Assembly (NCBI GenBank): GCA_015039365.1
Contig: WION01000083.1
Location: forward strand, 116,800 to 180,799
Length of the DNA stretch: 64,000 bases
Source: Amanita rubescens
Lineage: Eukaryota > Basidiomycota > Agaricomycetes > Agaricales > Amanitaceae
Reading direction: 5' to 3'
Of this stretch, positions 42,681 through 54,579 are shown in pieces. Below the pieces are notes generated by a model. It did not search any database and was not told where the DNA came from. It worked only from the letters and a program-made list of their open reading frames with translations. The position numbers and the translations under genes are program-made. How positions within the stretch are numbered: the stretch's first letter is position 1; every line of letters starts with the position of its first letter.

Positions 42681-45476
42681 CTACAACCACTCTTTGAAAA
42701 TGCGAATGTAAATCATCTTCACAATCTGGACCAACGCCATGTAACAGAAGAGGATTCCAACCAAAAATGGATAGAAGACCGGATATGGATATTCCATTTC
42801 TTCGGCCCGCCCCAGGGGACTGTACGGAATCGCAATTCCGATTGCCGCAATCAGCATGGTTGTGATTGAGACGTGCTTGGAGGCATAACTCTGGATAAAT
42901 GGCCACTTGGGCGTCCGAAGGAGATGTACAATGAGCGTCTGAGACAAAAGGCCTTCGATGAACCAATGTGTCCTGAATGTGTTGATCGCAGCTTCTGACG
43001 AGTCACCCCGGATGTGGAAATAATACCAGCCGAGTGCGAATATACATATGTCAAAGATGGACGAGGTGGGCCCTAGGACTATCATGAAGCGTGCCAAGCT
43101 ATCAATCTCCCATGGACGTGGTCTCTCAATCATTTCCGGGTCGACATTGTCCCAGGGGATCGTGCTTTGGGAGATATCGTAGGCAAGGTTCTGTGTGAGC
43201 AGCTGGATTGGCTGCATGGGGGTGAAAGGAAGCCAGGCAGACGCAACGAGGACGGAGAAGACATTGCCAAAGTTTGAAGACGCAGCCATCTTGATATACT
43301 TAATCGTATTAACAAACGTAATTCGTCCAATGCGTACCGCGTCGACAATAACGCTCAGTGACTTCTCTGTCAGAATAACATCGGCTGCATCTTTAGCTAT
43401 ATCGGAGCCTGAGTTGACAGAGATGCCACAGTCAGCTCCACGCAAAGCAGGAGCGTCGTTGACGCCGTCACCGAGAAACGCAACGCGCAGGCCATTAGCC
43501 TTGAGGCGATTGACGACTTGATATTTCTGTATCGGAGTAAGCTTCGCCAACACCTTGCATCGCAGGATGGCTTTGTCGAATTCATCTGGTCCCAAGACGG
43601 AGAGGTCGGCGCCGGAGATCACTTTCATATCAACTTCGTCGTCCTGAAGGATACCAAGGTCACGGCAGACTTTGATTGCCGTTGCTAACGTGTCACCTGT
43701 CAATACTTTTGTCTCGACTCCCAGAGCAGCCAATTCATCGATGGCTGGCTTCGCATCCTTCTTGGGCGGGTCATGGAACGCAACAAAACCTTCGCAGATC
43801 AGGTCAACCTCGTCCAAGGGAGACGGCGTCTTGGTTTGGGCTGCGTAATACGTCCGAGTCAACCGACGTGTGGCAACACCAATGACACGGTAGCCTTGCT
43901 TGTTCAATCGGTCTGCGAGAGCAAGGAGAGCTTGGGAATCAACGGGAGTGATGTTGTCTCCTACACGCATGGTGGTGCACTTCCCAATGACTTCTTCAGC
44001 CGCACCTTTGCAAACGAGCGTTTTTCTCTCGTTGGCATCTGCTACGATTACCGTTAAGAGCCGACGTACAAAATTAAAGGGGATTTCAGCAATTTTGGTG
44101 TATTGTTCAAGCTGAGGCCCCAGCCGGAATTTATGTTCCTCCAGCGTGCCCGCGTCGACGATAGCGTGGTCGAGCGCATTTTTTATCCCTGTCTGCAACG
44201 TTGCATTAATGTAGGCTAGGTCAAAAACGTGTGCATCCGTCTCCCCGCTGGTATTGACGAACGCAGCAATTTTCACTTCGTCCTCAGTAAGGGTGCCAGT
44301 CTTATCGCTGCACAGAACATCAACGGCGCCAACATTCTGGATGGCATCCAAGCGCTTCACAATCACTTTCTTCTTGGCCATGACCAAGGATCCGCGTGCC
44401 AGATTAGCATTGACGACCATGGGCATCATTTCGGGCACGAGACCAACCGCTACCGCAATGCAAAATAATCCTGCCGCTTCCCAATCGTGTGAAACAAGGC
44501 CTTCGATGACAAACACGATCGGGACCATAACAACCATGAACAAGATGAGCAAGAATGTCACCCGTCTGATACCCGTCTCGAAAGCGGTGACAGGCTTGCC
44601 TTGATTAAAGATGGCGGTCATGGCTGCCACATATGTCTTGTCCCCAGTTGCAATCACGATAGCCTTTCCTAACCCGCTGACCACGTAGCTGCCCATGAAT
44701 AATAAATTGGGAGCATCAAAGGCGCGCGTAGCCCGGGAAATTCCTTCAGGTGCTGCTGTCTTCTCAAGTGGCAGATTCTCGCCAGTGAGCGAACTCTGGG
44801 AGACAGTGAGCATATTGGCCTCGAGCAATAGACAGTCCGCAGGCGCGACATCCCCGGTGGTAAGCACGACGATGTCACCTGGAACGACTTGTTTGCGGTG
44901 GATGGTCTGGAGTGTCCCTGGCTTCGTAGCGTCTTCGCGGCGCAACACGTCACATTCAGCTGTGATGAGCTCCTTCAACGAAGCAGCGCGTCGAGTTGAC
45001 TTGTACTCCTGTATGAAGCGGAGACCAACGCTAAGAGCAACCATAACAAGAAGGATGGAAAACGTGGAATCATCGCCCGTGGCAATGGAAATGACAGCGA
45101 GAACGACCAACAATATGTTGAATGGATTCAGCAGGGCGTTTAGCAAAAGCCACCACCACATCGGAGGCTTCACGTTCGAAAGCTCGTTGGGGCCTTTCTC
45201 CTTCAGCAATTGGCAAACCTGCAGGGCTTCGAGTCCCTCCGCAGTCGTATTGAGACGCCGGAGGGCATGCGGAATACTCGTGTGCGACCAAGTGCCCAAC
45301 GAAGCTAAGGTGCTTTCCTCCTCTTCCGATAACTCATCTAATTGTATGTGACTTTTTTGCTTTTTAAACGGGACCAGCCTCTCTAGAGAAGCCCAAAGGC
45401 GCTCGAGGAACGAGGCTTTCTGGAGCTTGACGCGGGATTCGACGTCAGAGTACGATGCGAAGTATGTGGATGACAT
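42681..45476 (-). CDS. MgtA-type magnesium-transporting P-type ATPase
   Basis: 931 aa, a single uninterrupted exon. P-type ATPase motifs appear in order: the actuator TGE in QSSLTGENLPLE, the phosphorylation site CSDKTGTLTEDEV, the nucleotide-binding KGAAEEV, and the hinge GDGVNDAPALRGADCGISV. The P3B (MgtA) subtype is indicated by VGLVPEMMPMVVNANLARGS and by the C-terminal QNLAYDISQSTIPWDNVDPE. About ten membrane segments flank these, two before and two after the actuator domain, then six C-terminal. MgtA pumps Mg2+ into the cell at the expense of ATP. The family is bacterial in origin and known in some fungi. The absence of introns among intron-rich neighbours is noteworthy. The 80-residue N-terminus is hydrophilic. 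Confidence 0.93.
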   Translation of the reverse strand: MSSTYFASYSDVESRVKLQKASFLERLWASLERLVPFKKQKSHIQLDELSEEEESTLASLGTWSHTSIPHALRRLNTTAEGLEALQVCQLLKEKGPNELSNVKPPMWWWLLLNALLNPFNILLVVLAVISIATGDDSTFSILLVMVALSVGLRFIQEYKSTRRAASLKELITAECDVLRREDATKPGTLQTIHRKQVVPGDIVVLTTGDVAPADCLLLEANMLTVSQSSLTGENLPLEKTAAPEGISRATRAFDAPNLLFMGSYVVSGLGKAIVIATGDKTYVAAMTAIFNQGKPVTAFETGIRRVTFLLILFMVVMVPIVFVIEGLVSHDWEAAGLFCIAVAVGLVPEMMPMVVNANLARGSLVMAKKKVIVKRLDAIQNVGAVDVLCSDKTGTLTEDEVKIAAFVNTSGETDAHVFDLAYINATLQTGIKNALDHAIVDAGTLEEHKFRLGPQLEQYTKIAEIPFNFVRRLLTVIVADANERKTLVCKGAAEEVIGKCTTMRVGDNITPVDSQALLALADRLNKQGYRVIGVATRRLTRTYYAAQTKTPSPLDEVDLICEGFVAFHDPPKKDAKPAIDELAALGVETKVLTGDTLATAIKVCRDLGILQDDEVDMKVISGADLSVLGPDEFDKAILRCKVLAKLTPIQKYQVVNRLKANGLRVAFLGDGVNDAPALRGADCGISVNSGSDIAKDAADVILTEKSLSVIVDAVRIGRITFVNTIKYIKMAASSNFGNVFSVLVASAWLPFTPMQPIQLLTQNLAYDISQSTIPWDNVDPEMIERPRPWEIDSLARFMIVLGPTSSIFDICIFALGWYYFHIRGDSSEAAINTFRTHWFIEGLLSQTLIVHLLRTPKWPFIQSYASKHVSITTMLIAAIGIAIPYSPLGRAEEMEYPYPVFYPFLVGILFCYMALVQIVKMIYIRIFKEWL

Positions 45477-47040
45477 GACAGGTTACTAGTAAAAGAAAGA
45501 GAGTTTAAATTGCGAGACAGCAAACGAGCACCTCGAGAAACTTACCAAGTTGTGTAAACGTTGTCCCCGAAGAATTGGTAGGAGCCAAGGAGGAAGTATG
45601 ATTCTAGTTATAATCTGTTAGATACGGTTTCGGAAAGTAGTCTAATAGACTCAAGTTCACTCTGTCAACCCTTCACCAAACTCAGGCGCCTGGCGTGCAT
45701 ATAGATGCTTTCTAGATCGAACCGTTTACAGCCCACGCCGTCGAATCATCCCCAGTATATCTTCCTCGACTTCCTAAAGTCCCTAAACTTAATCTTCACG
45801 ACATTGCGCTTCTCGCCTCAAGTTCATCGTCTTCTTGGAAGCCAGCCACTCTGTGAATAACCCCAAAAATAACTGCACATCGTCATGCACAGGATTGACG
45901 GGAGAGCCCTGGACCCGTATCGAAGGGCTGCGAACTCATGCTCCGCAGACACCATGAGTTTAACGCATTTTCATCATCGCTATATGCGAGTAGCAATGCA
46001 ACAGAATCTTGAAACGAAGCTATACCACTTATATCACTATAATTGTTACATCCATGTCAGTTCCTGCAGCCATTATGCAAAAGCGTCATTACATGGGTCT
46101 GATTTCGCCATCGGCTAAGGACATGTCCGCCTACGGTCACCGTCTCCACGAATTTGACAATGCAAAGCGGGCCACGCTGACTCGGATTGCCCCTGTTGTT
46201 GAATTACGTTCTCGGACTCCGGAAAACAGCGGAGAGACAGCGAATTCATTCGCGTTTGACCTCGGTGAGCTCGTGAGGCAAACGGATGAGAAAAAGGTAC
46301 AGCCTACTATATATGTAAAACACGTGTACTGCACAGCCACGTCCCGGATCGGACTCCGTCACTCCGGACCCACAAACTCCTCGTACCTCGGACTCCATCG
46401 CCCTATTCCAAGTACGAGCCCGGTGCAGAATCCAGATACAGGCTCACAAGGGATTCGCCGGGCAAGCGGTATACTACCTATGACCGACGTAGCTGCTATT
46501 TTAACTATTGTGAAAGTCGCGAGATGCCAGAATCACAAAGATGCACCGCGTATCAACGCAAGCATTCTTGCCACCTCTCCACAAACCTTCCAGAGCCTTC
46601 CACATTCGGTGCTTCCCTCGTATCAACAGCGCTTCTGACCACCTCTCTTGATCGCACCGCAGCTTTTCATGACAAGCAGAGGATGAATACTGTCATAGCA
46701 CAAAGCACATGTTTCGATCGCCATTCAATCCAGGTGTACTAACGACCTTCCACCCAACCTTCCCCACCTTGCCACACCCCTCCACCACCCCCTGCAAGCG
46801 TGCCGCACCCTTCCATTGACCATGACCCCAGCTGTACCCCCAGGAAACGGCTGCACGGTGAGGATCAGCCCACCCATATTTCGTGTACTAACAACCCACT
46901 GGCACCCATCCTTGCCCCTTGTCACACCTCTCCACCACCTGCAAACGTGCCAAGTCGCTCCACAAACCCCTACAAATCTCCACCAACTGCCAAACATTCA
47001 ATACACCTTGACTGCTAGCCTTGACGAAGTTACTACCACC
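45477..47040. other. Intergenic stretch with a weak open frame and a local duplication
   Basis: An open frame at 46053-46638 (195 codons, starting MSVPAAIMQKRHYMGLISPS) has mixed low-complexity sequence; only the first 80 residues look protein-like. Positions 46733-46806 and 46881-46956 are imperfect copies of each other (GTGTACTAAC..., CACCTCTCCACCACC..., CTGCAA.CGTGCC). No other support was found. Confidence 0.35.
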
Positions 47041-48230
47041 ATGCCCCCCGTTAGAAGTGACAATGTCAAGGCCGTTCGAATTTCTTCCAATCGTTGCACA
47101 CCTTTAGCCAGAGTATCGGAATCATCACCCAATGACGATTGGACTTGGAGCGCTTTGGATACTGCGAGAAACGCAGCGATGACTAACGACCTCGCACATA
47201 TTCCATCATCGCGGATGTCTTCACGCGGATGTTGGAACGTCTTCACATGAATCGGATCACCGCTCTCCGTGCATTACTTTACTCATTCTCCACAGGCGAT
47301 AAAAAAGAATAGAAACGACTTTTGTGTCATCACTAATGAGATCACGAGTCTTACTGAATTAGCTGTTCGTTATGCAAGGGAGCGCGATCCGGTGTGCGGG
47401 AGATTTAAGGGAGTATGCGATAATTTCCTGAGGTGAGTATATCCATCGTCCGAGGTTCATCTATGCTAGCTGACCTATATCAAGCATGAAATCTGAAATG
47501 GAGCAGATAATTAGGACCCCTACCAAGCGCTCACCGAAAACAAAGGCATTCCAAACGGTTCTATCTTCTTACCAATTCCGAGTCAGCTGCCTGCGCAGAG
47601 ATCTCCAGGTACCAATATGGAAAATTGATGGTAGATGATTAACGAAGTGATGTGACAGGCATTGACACTTTCCTCGCCGGTACCGTCGTCGACGGGTTTA
47701 CTCTCAAACTCTCGGGGAGTCACGATTTCAGGAGGGACGTTCACAGAGATTCAAGGCAACCAATATGTGAGCCAGACTTATCCTGTCTGTATGATGCTAA
47801 CGACGTCATTCGTAGATCTTCCATAGTGATGGAAACGCGGATATTCAAACGTTACTCAATGATATGACAGGGAGAATGGATGGTCTTGATTTCTCAGATG
47901 TATGGTCGTCCCCGTGTCGGATGTTCAAGGCTGACATGGAGTAGTACAGTGTTCTTAAATATGGTGATCTTCGAGCTATCAGCATATCAAGGAACCTGGC
48001 CCCACGATGTCGATGAACAGGATCCATTCCAGGAATACACAGTTATCATCCACAATCAGATCATGACCGCTAGAACTTACAGAGGGAAATATGCTCTACA
48101 GGTGAGTGCTATCGCAAGTTTTTACGCTGGTGTGGAGGTCATATTATGATAGTCTTTTGAGAATGATGCTAAGATGATTCTGGAGCACAAGTCACGTCGT
48201 CATCTTCAGTTGGGATCATGCGTTTCATGA
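47041..48230 (+). pseudogene. Helical-bundle protein with kinase-like tail, apparently frameshifted
   Basis: Exons 47041-47238, 47296-47432, 47485-47608, 47659-47766 and 47816-47899 join in frame. The helical part includes AIKKNRNDFCVITNEITSL and LRRDLQ, followed by GVTISGGTFTEIQGNQY, a linker type I associate with agaricomycete NLR- and kinase-associated proteins. After a 45-nt intron the frame (YSVLKYGDLRAISISRNLAP) breaks at a C-run at 48000-48003. The +1 frame then continues PHDVDEQDPFQEYTVIIHNQ, MTARTYRGK and, after another intron, FENDAKMILEHKSRRHLQL, which resembles a kinase N-lobe; it stops at 48230. The arrangement recalls MLKL-like proteins, but all family assignments are from memory. 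Confidence 0.4.
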
Positions 48231-49213
48231 AGACATCAGTATCTTGCTCAGCTTTTTTTTAACAAATGTATGGCATCAGAGAGCGTAATTGATCGCACGA
48301 TAATTGATGTTTTGCGCATTTGAGCTTACTTAAGGATGATGGAACCCAGTATGATTCACAAAAGCTCCGTCACAGGTTAGATGTCAATATTTCAAAAGGC
48401 GATAGACCACTTACTTTTGTTCCCAACAGCTGCGTAATTCTGTCTGGTCACTTTCTCTCATCAGCAAACAGAGCATGACCATTATTTCCCGTAATCGTGG
48501 TACTTGTCCCTACCGAAACGCTATCGAGGTGGGTGCGTCGCATGACTTGACGTTAAAAGAGAGGTGTTCACCGATCCGAATTCGGAACACGATCCTGCTT
48601 TAGCAGAGCGCGGTAGAACCACAGTTGTATTGTCAGTCCCGAATTAGATGAAGAGATGTATTTTGCGAACGCCATTTGACCAAAACCAATTCATCATACA
48701 GGTCGTCCGTTCATGGCGTTGAAAAACCGATGTAGTTCGGGAACGCAATTTCGACTTGCGAAACTATGGTGCGCATACGCCTCGAGGAAGGGAAAAGCAA
48801 AAGAGTGGGACTCATTCGTACACGTAGCTGAGCCTCTGCCATCGCTTATTGCTCTGCATCAGGTCTCCTATGCGAGGCTCGTGCACGATGATACGAAGAG
48901 TCTGCTTATTAATTTCCGACTCCAACAACCCTCGTATGTATTGCTCAATACCAATCTCTTACATCCCATCCATCTCCACCGCTACGGACTACTACAGACA
49001 ACTTTAACAAGCCTGAAAGTGATGATCACTGGTGCCGTGCTTTTTGACGGATCTTGAACATGCCACCAATCTTCAAGTTTTTAGCGACTCTCCAATTCTG
49101 GCCACCCCATTCATTTTTATTTGCCGGATGAAACTTGACCGAATACGACTTGGAGTCCGAACCCTCCGAATTCCACTTTATAATGCGGATTCTATCGTCG
49201 ACAATCTCAGTCC
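48231..49213. other. Unresolved stretch with coding-like fragments
   Basis: Fragments such as RLDVNISKGDRPLTFVPNSC (about 48390) and an open frame at 48713-49057 may be remains of the preceding gene or of an LRR-type gene. No consistent exon chain was found. Confidence 0.3.
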
Positions 49214-49620
49214 TCAGACTGCCACAGAAGACACACCCCTCAGGACATCTCTAGAAGAGTACGTTATATGTAAGGTGTAGGTTTTCATATCATGGTATAC
49301 CACTGACATTGCTTTGTTTCCAATACGTATTGTCCAGTGCCTCCGGCTTCGTGTCAATATCTTGAGAGGAATACGCGATCTTCCCTCCGACGATACCTAT
49401 AAATTGATTCGCATCATTCTTGTTTACACCATCAGCATGTGAGATTCGTATCATTTAGATAAAAAAGACGGTGTTCACTGACAATTTTCTGCCAGCAACC
49501 CTTCAATTTGCCATACGCGACGCGGGGGTCTCCCGACTGAGAGTTCCCATCAGCCTGAGAGGTCGCCAAGACCGAGGTAGAAAGGACAGAAAAAAGTAGC
49601 GTAAAATGCCAGAATAACAT
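49214..49620 (-). CDS. Possible small secreted protein, two exons
   Basis: Exon 1 (49620-49483) begins MLFWHFTLLFSVLSTSVLAT, a good signal peptide followed by a polar stretch. An 86-nt intron (GTCAGT...TATAG) joins in phase 0 to exon 2 (49396-49214), giving 106 aa ending SSVAV. The second exon is basic (RSRIPLKILTRSRRHWTIRI) with no recognised domain. The signal peptide is convincing; the second exon is less so. It resembles the secreted orphans elsewhere in the window only in general design. Confidence 0.35.
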
Positions 49621-50753
49621 GGTTGGATATCCTTGGTAGCCGTGAGCGATAGTACGACGATTGACAGCAGAATTCATATTGGAGTTGCTTACTGAATGGA
49701 CAATAACAAGGGCGTGTGTGTGATGGCGAGCTCTGAGGTTTATCTTCAAAGGATCTTTTGTGTAGAGACCAGCTCTAAAGGAAGTGCAGTTGTACGTGGA
49801 GACCAGCTGTGCTTTGGCGGAGGTATTTGCGCACTTCTTATATGGTGGACGTTGTGCTACCATCAGCCTTCATGGCAACAATGTGATCCACATGCAGGCT
49901 CCTCTTCATTTGTCCCTCCGACTCCCTCGTCATCCTTCTCCACACTATTCTCACTTTACCTATCCTCTACCAACTCCTTCAAGATAGCCTCATACTCTCG
50001 GCTGACAGCGCCAGCCTTGACGAAGCCGTCTATCATCTCGGGCACGAACACAAACTGGAACGCGAAGAAGATCACCCCTGTATACGTACGACTACAGACC
50101 ATCAATATCATCAAATGACAGTAGTGGTCACGGCATGGCGCGGCTGTTCCCTGAAAATACTTGTATTACAACATACCAACAACATACCTTCTTCTTTTCC
50201 TCCCATCACGTCAAGTAACAACCCATCCAGCTCCAAGAATGGTTCGGATCTCGACGCGTCCTGCCCACAATGACATGTTCCGAGGCCTGAAAGGACTCGG
50301 TATCTTGCTGACGCGGCTTTAACCGACCAATTGGCCGGCGAGACCCGAGACACGCTAGCGCGCGCGGCATTTTCCGGCGCAACGACATTTTCCGGCACAA
50401 ACGTCCCCGGACAGACGCGAGACATAACACAGGTCGTGCGACGAGACACAACAACTACTCTGACAAAGAAGACAAAGATGTCAACATTCCCGGTGATAAA
50501 GAAGACGCAACCGATATGAATTATTCCGTCAGTTGCTGTGTCCTCTGCCTTCGCAAATCTGTTCGTCTTCCCCCTAACTCTGTCACTCTCTTCTGCTCTC
50601 TCGTGTCAACATAGCACCTACACAAGGTATGTGTTCCCTCTCTAAACCGTTCAATTGTGCTGACCAGCTATGTTTCATGACTATCCTGCCTCAACTTTCG
50701 TACTCATCACACGAAACCCCTCTACGTCCATCTGTGAACCTTTACACTCCACC

Positions 50754-51173
50754 ATGCCAAATCCTGCTTCCCGACGACTCCTACAACTGCGCAGTAATCC
50801 CTCTATACCCAATTCTACCCACCAAAAACCTCTTCCAACTATACGTAAACCAACTCCCCGCCCCTTCTACTATCTGCTTTGCTTATTTCCAAAAAAAGAG
50901 ACGCTCGCCCGTGAACGTCTCCTTTTTGAGACATCTCCTTTTGAGAAAAAAAACCAATATCACTACATGGAACGCTTTACATCCACGCCTGATCCCTCTA
51001 CACCCCAACAGTGCTCCTTTTCGGAGGTTGACGATACCGATTTCGAGGATCGTGATCCCGATGATTTCGTTTTGATGTTGAGTCAAATCGCGTTTGTGTG
51101 GACGACGTATGTGTACCCTCTATTGCATCAAACGAGTCTCACATCTCTGCAGTATCCCAATGACGATAGATGA
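50754..51173 (+). CDS. Hypothetical protein of doubtful status
   Basis: A 139-codon frame from ATG at 50754. It has a Pro/Arg-rich N-terminal half and an acidic patch (SEVDDTDFEDRDPDDF) followed by a hydrophobic stretch (VLMLSQIAFVWTTYVYPLL) that could be a membrane segment. No family was recognised and no splice partners were seen. It lies upstream of the RRM gene and could belong to its 5' region. Confidence 0.25.
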   Translation: MPNPASRRLLQLRSNPSIPNSTHQKPLPTIRKPTPRPFYYLLCLFPKKETLARERLLFETSPFEKKNQYHYMERFTSTPDPSTPQQCSFSEVDDTDFEDRDPDDFVLMLSQIAFVWTTYVYPLLHQTSLTSLQYPNDDR

Positions 51174-52421
51174 TTTTCGACCCCTCTACAACCCATCGCG
51201 CCCAATTGCAACCATCAACACCTCTTCCCTCACTTCCGCACCTGCCAAAAAAAAACGGCGACAATTGGAACCGGACCCTAAGCTCCATAAAAATATTTAA
51301 CGCTGTGAATCGCATCCGCCGAGACGGTAGGAGTTTGGGTTTTCAGCTATTTTCGCCGCGACCGCTTAACGCTGAACACTCGAACAAACAACATTTTGGC
51401 TACTCCCAATCTGCCGTACGATGTCTCCTTTGATCTCTTCCGGTTTGGCGACGTCAGCTCTAACAACACCCATTTTGGTCACAACCACTGCCACCACTTT
51501 CGCTGGATCAACCGTTATGCTCGCAACGTTTGTGTGTTGGATTACCTTTTCCGCGCAACGAGTGGAGGTGTGGGCGTCGTTACTACTTTGCGACCGGTAA
51601 TCAACGTTCCCGGTTGAAAAACGTGGATGTAATCAATAATGTTTCGTGTTATATGAGTTATCTGATGTTTTTGCCCCTTATACAGTCTACGTCGTTGTCT
51701 TCTATGTCCTCAGCGACGATAGCTGCCATAGTTGTGGTCGAAGAAGAGGAAGGCTTTAGTGGATTCAAGTCTGCAACAGTTCCGTCACACCCAAGATGAT
51801 GATGACCTTGGCCACTCTATTGTTTTCTGTGGCTTTGCCTTTAGCTTCGGCATCTACTTCTAATTTGGCAATCAAAACAGCATCACCATCAACACCAAGA
51901 CGGTCACCACTATCACCTTTGGACATCCTAGACAGACCGACTTCGTTATCGGCCGTTTTGTACAGTACGAGGTGATGCATTGGCTGATATTGTCGTCGCA
52001 AAACCGAAGCAGTAATTCTAACACCTCGGCTTTGCACGATCTACGCTGGTGCGCGCATCCGAAGAGGCAGCGCAACTTCCCAACGAGAAGTACTTCGCGC
52101 ATACAACTGCCCATGTCGTCCTCTTTCCTTTTCTGTGCATCTCTCGATGACGACGTCAGTCCTACGATCATGTCGACCTCCTCCGCATACAACGACGATA
52201 TATAACCCTCCTCCGCCTTTCGCTCGTCTTTCCTCTCTCTTCCCTACCACCGACTATCTGTCCTGGCCTTTACCCGCTCTAGCCGACGCCCCTATTACCC
52301 TTAATTTTATTGCTATCGCTATCGTATACGTGTCCTTGTACGCAATATCGTCTGTTCGTGTTACCAAGCCTCTGCTTCGACCTCTTGCATCCTCTAGCAT
52401 TTGATTAATCGCTTCTTTAAT
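51174..52421. other. Pyrimidine-rich region upstream of the RRM gene
   Basis: A strongly C/T-rich plus strand, as is typical of fungal promoters and 5' UTRs. No gene is supported. Confidence 0.4.
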
Positions 52422-53959
52422 ATGGCCAACAACCAGCTGTCTAATTCTACCACTGTATCGGACTCCCCGACTTGTTCTACAACCTCGCACTCAAACAAAG
52501 TTGTCGCTCCTCTATCTTTATCTTGTCATGCTTCTCAGACGGCTCTTGCGTTCCAATCAAACGCAGCTTTCACTCGTGTTCTAGTTCGACTGACGCCTTC
52601 CACTGTGGTCCGCGAGAAGGACCCGTCATCACTCGCTACTCCTGCGGGTCTCCCAGAACTTTCTCCTCTATGCATACCGGCGGTTCCAACCGCTTTGTCT
52701 TTGCCTGCAGACACACCTAATACCACTGCAGCCGCGAGTCCAAAGAGCGACTCGTCTCACATTAGCAAGGAAGCCTCTTCTGGATCTCAAGAGGACGGAG
52801 AGTTGGAGGACTCGAAGTCCTCCGACGTTGAGATCTTTTTGTCTTCGTTTGGTCTTGAAAACGCTGTGCCCAGTGCGCATACATCGACAGGTTTGTTTAT
52901 ATTCAACGCTATATCAACAATTCCTTGACCCTTATGAACAGCGCCTGACTCTGAACATGTTCCTGAGGACGTTCATGTCTCTCCTACCGTTACACAACAG
53001 CAAAAGCCGGCTAATGTATCGGATGACATCCTTTTGCCTCAATTGCCGCCAGCTCCCGTGCAGCAAACCATCCCTCTCCCGAACGTCACGTCTGACAGCG
53101 AAGCGCCAGGTCCACCTACTAAGCCAACTCCTTCGCAGCCTGTCGTACTCACCAAGGAGACGACCCAACATTCTCGTATAGCAGAGGAAAGCGTTGCCGA
53201 GCGGTTAGCGCCTTTCAACTCCCGAGATATTTATCTCAACGACTGTATCAATATCGATAGCTCCCATAAGACACCTAACGTTTATATCAATGGCTTACCT
53301 CCTCATTTTCCTGAAGAGCAACTATATGCGCTCACAGTCACTGCGTCTTTTGGGTCCATTCGCAGTGTCCGGACATTTACTCGACACGTCAAGGAAAGCG
53401 AGAGCGGCTACGGTTTTGTATTGTACGTGTCTTTACGTTTCGAGGTTCCGTTTTTAAACGCGGATTTTAGATTTGAAACTGTCGAGGCCGCAGAAAAATG
53501 CATAATGTCTTTGCGCAGATATAGAAACCTTCATCCAACGTTCTCAAAAGTTAGTGGGCTTTAATCCGCCTACATACATTTTTTTATGTTCAATTTTTCT
53601 CAGCAAGTACATAAGATTCCTGGCATCACATATACGCAACTCACCCCACCACAGGACCTTCCCATCAGTGATTCTGCGTTGTCGCCCAACTGGGGGCAGA
53701 AAGGTAGCGGGGACGAAATGAGCTTCAAAGAGAAAATGGAAAGCTTGCATGACCCGACCAGTACCAATCTGTACATGGAAGGGTTAGTTCTCTCATAATC
53801 GCATTCGCTAAGACAAGCTAACGCCAGGAAATAGGTTGCCCTTGAGCATTGATGAAGCCGTGAGCATCGCTTTCGCATTCGTTACCGTTTTCTAATCAAT
53901 GGTCGCTGTTACAGAGCTTAGCTGTATTGCTACGTCAGCATCCGCATTCTCGGCTGTAA
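52422..53959 (+). CDS. RBMS/MSSP-like RNA-binding protein ending inside RRM2
   Basis: Six exons (52422-52890, 52942-53422, 53471-53549, 53604-53782, 53835-53859, 53915-53959) join in frame to 425 aa. The first 280 residues are Ser/Thr/Pro-rich and probably disordered. RRM1 has RNP2 VYINGL and RNP1 GYGFVLF, followed by EAAEKCIMSL. After SFKEKMESLHDPTST, RRM2 begins with its RNP2 strand NLYMEGLPLSIDEA, but the frame reaches a stop after SLAVLLRQHPHSRL. Relatives continue through the whole second RRM. Either the last exon is misread or the gene is truncated. RRM pairs of this type bind single-stranded RNA/DNA. Confidence 0.7.
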
Positions 53960-54579
53960 TCATTTCTGTCTACCTTTTTTTTGCATCCGTGATTACGAAT
54001 TGTTGATGGTTGGGAAATCGATAAATGCGTCGGTCAAAACGATCCTACAACGCGTTGTGGATGATGATAGTTTAACAGACGTGTGTTGGCAGTCTGATGA
54101 CAGCGCACATCTGCAGCCACGATTTCTAGAAAAAATTTTCTGACCCAATTTTATTAAGAACGTATGGAGGTAAATACCTTGCTCTACATGCTAGAATAAC
54201 TGTTGAATAACTCTACCTTTAACAGGAATACATTCGAAGAACACTACGAATAGACGACAGTCGAGGATAAAAATTTGAAGGCCAATTTCCAGTCAATGGA
54301 ACCAGAATTACGTTTCCATACCAGGCCCATGACGGAGTGCTCAAGATTTGATTTTTATAAGGTGAGAAAGCCGTTTGATCTTCGTCAAAAATGATAAAAC
54401 AGCAGTGTGTTGTGGGCGCATAAAAGCGGGATTTGTCTAGAGTATGTTCTTTCGCGCGATGCCCACTCAATTACACCACTACGATCAATTCTTTCTGAAA
54501 TGGGCACAACCAACGGTTGGTGACAACTGATGCCGAAAAGAAGATCCAAAAAAGTAGTGTTATCAGACTCCTGTAAAAT
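53960..54579. other. Spacer with no recognisable gene
   Basis: No continuation of RRM2 could be found here in any frame. Nothing else is supported. Confidence 0.4.

Noticed and set aside
44695..45351. 218-codon plus-strand frame opposite the Mg2+ ATPase
   Set aside because: Antisense shadow of a strongly conserved gene, with no independent support.
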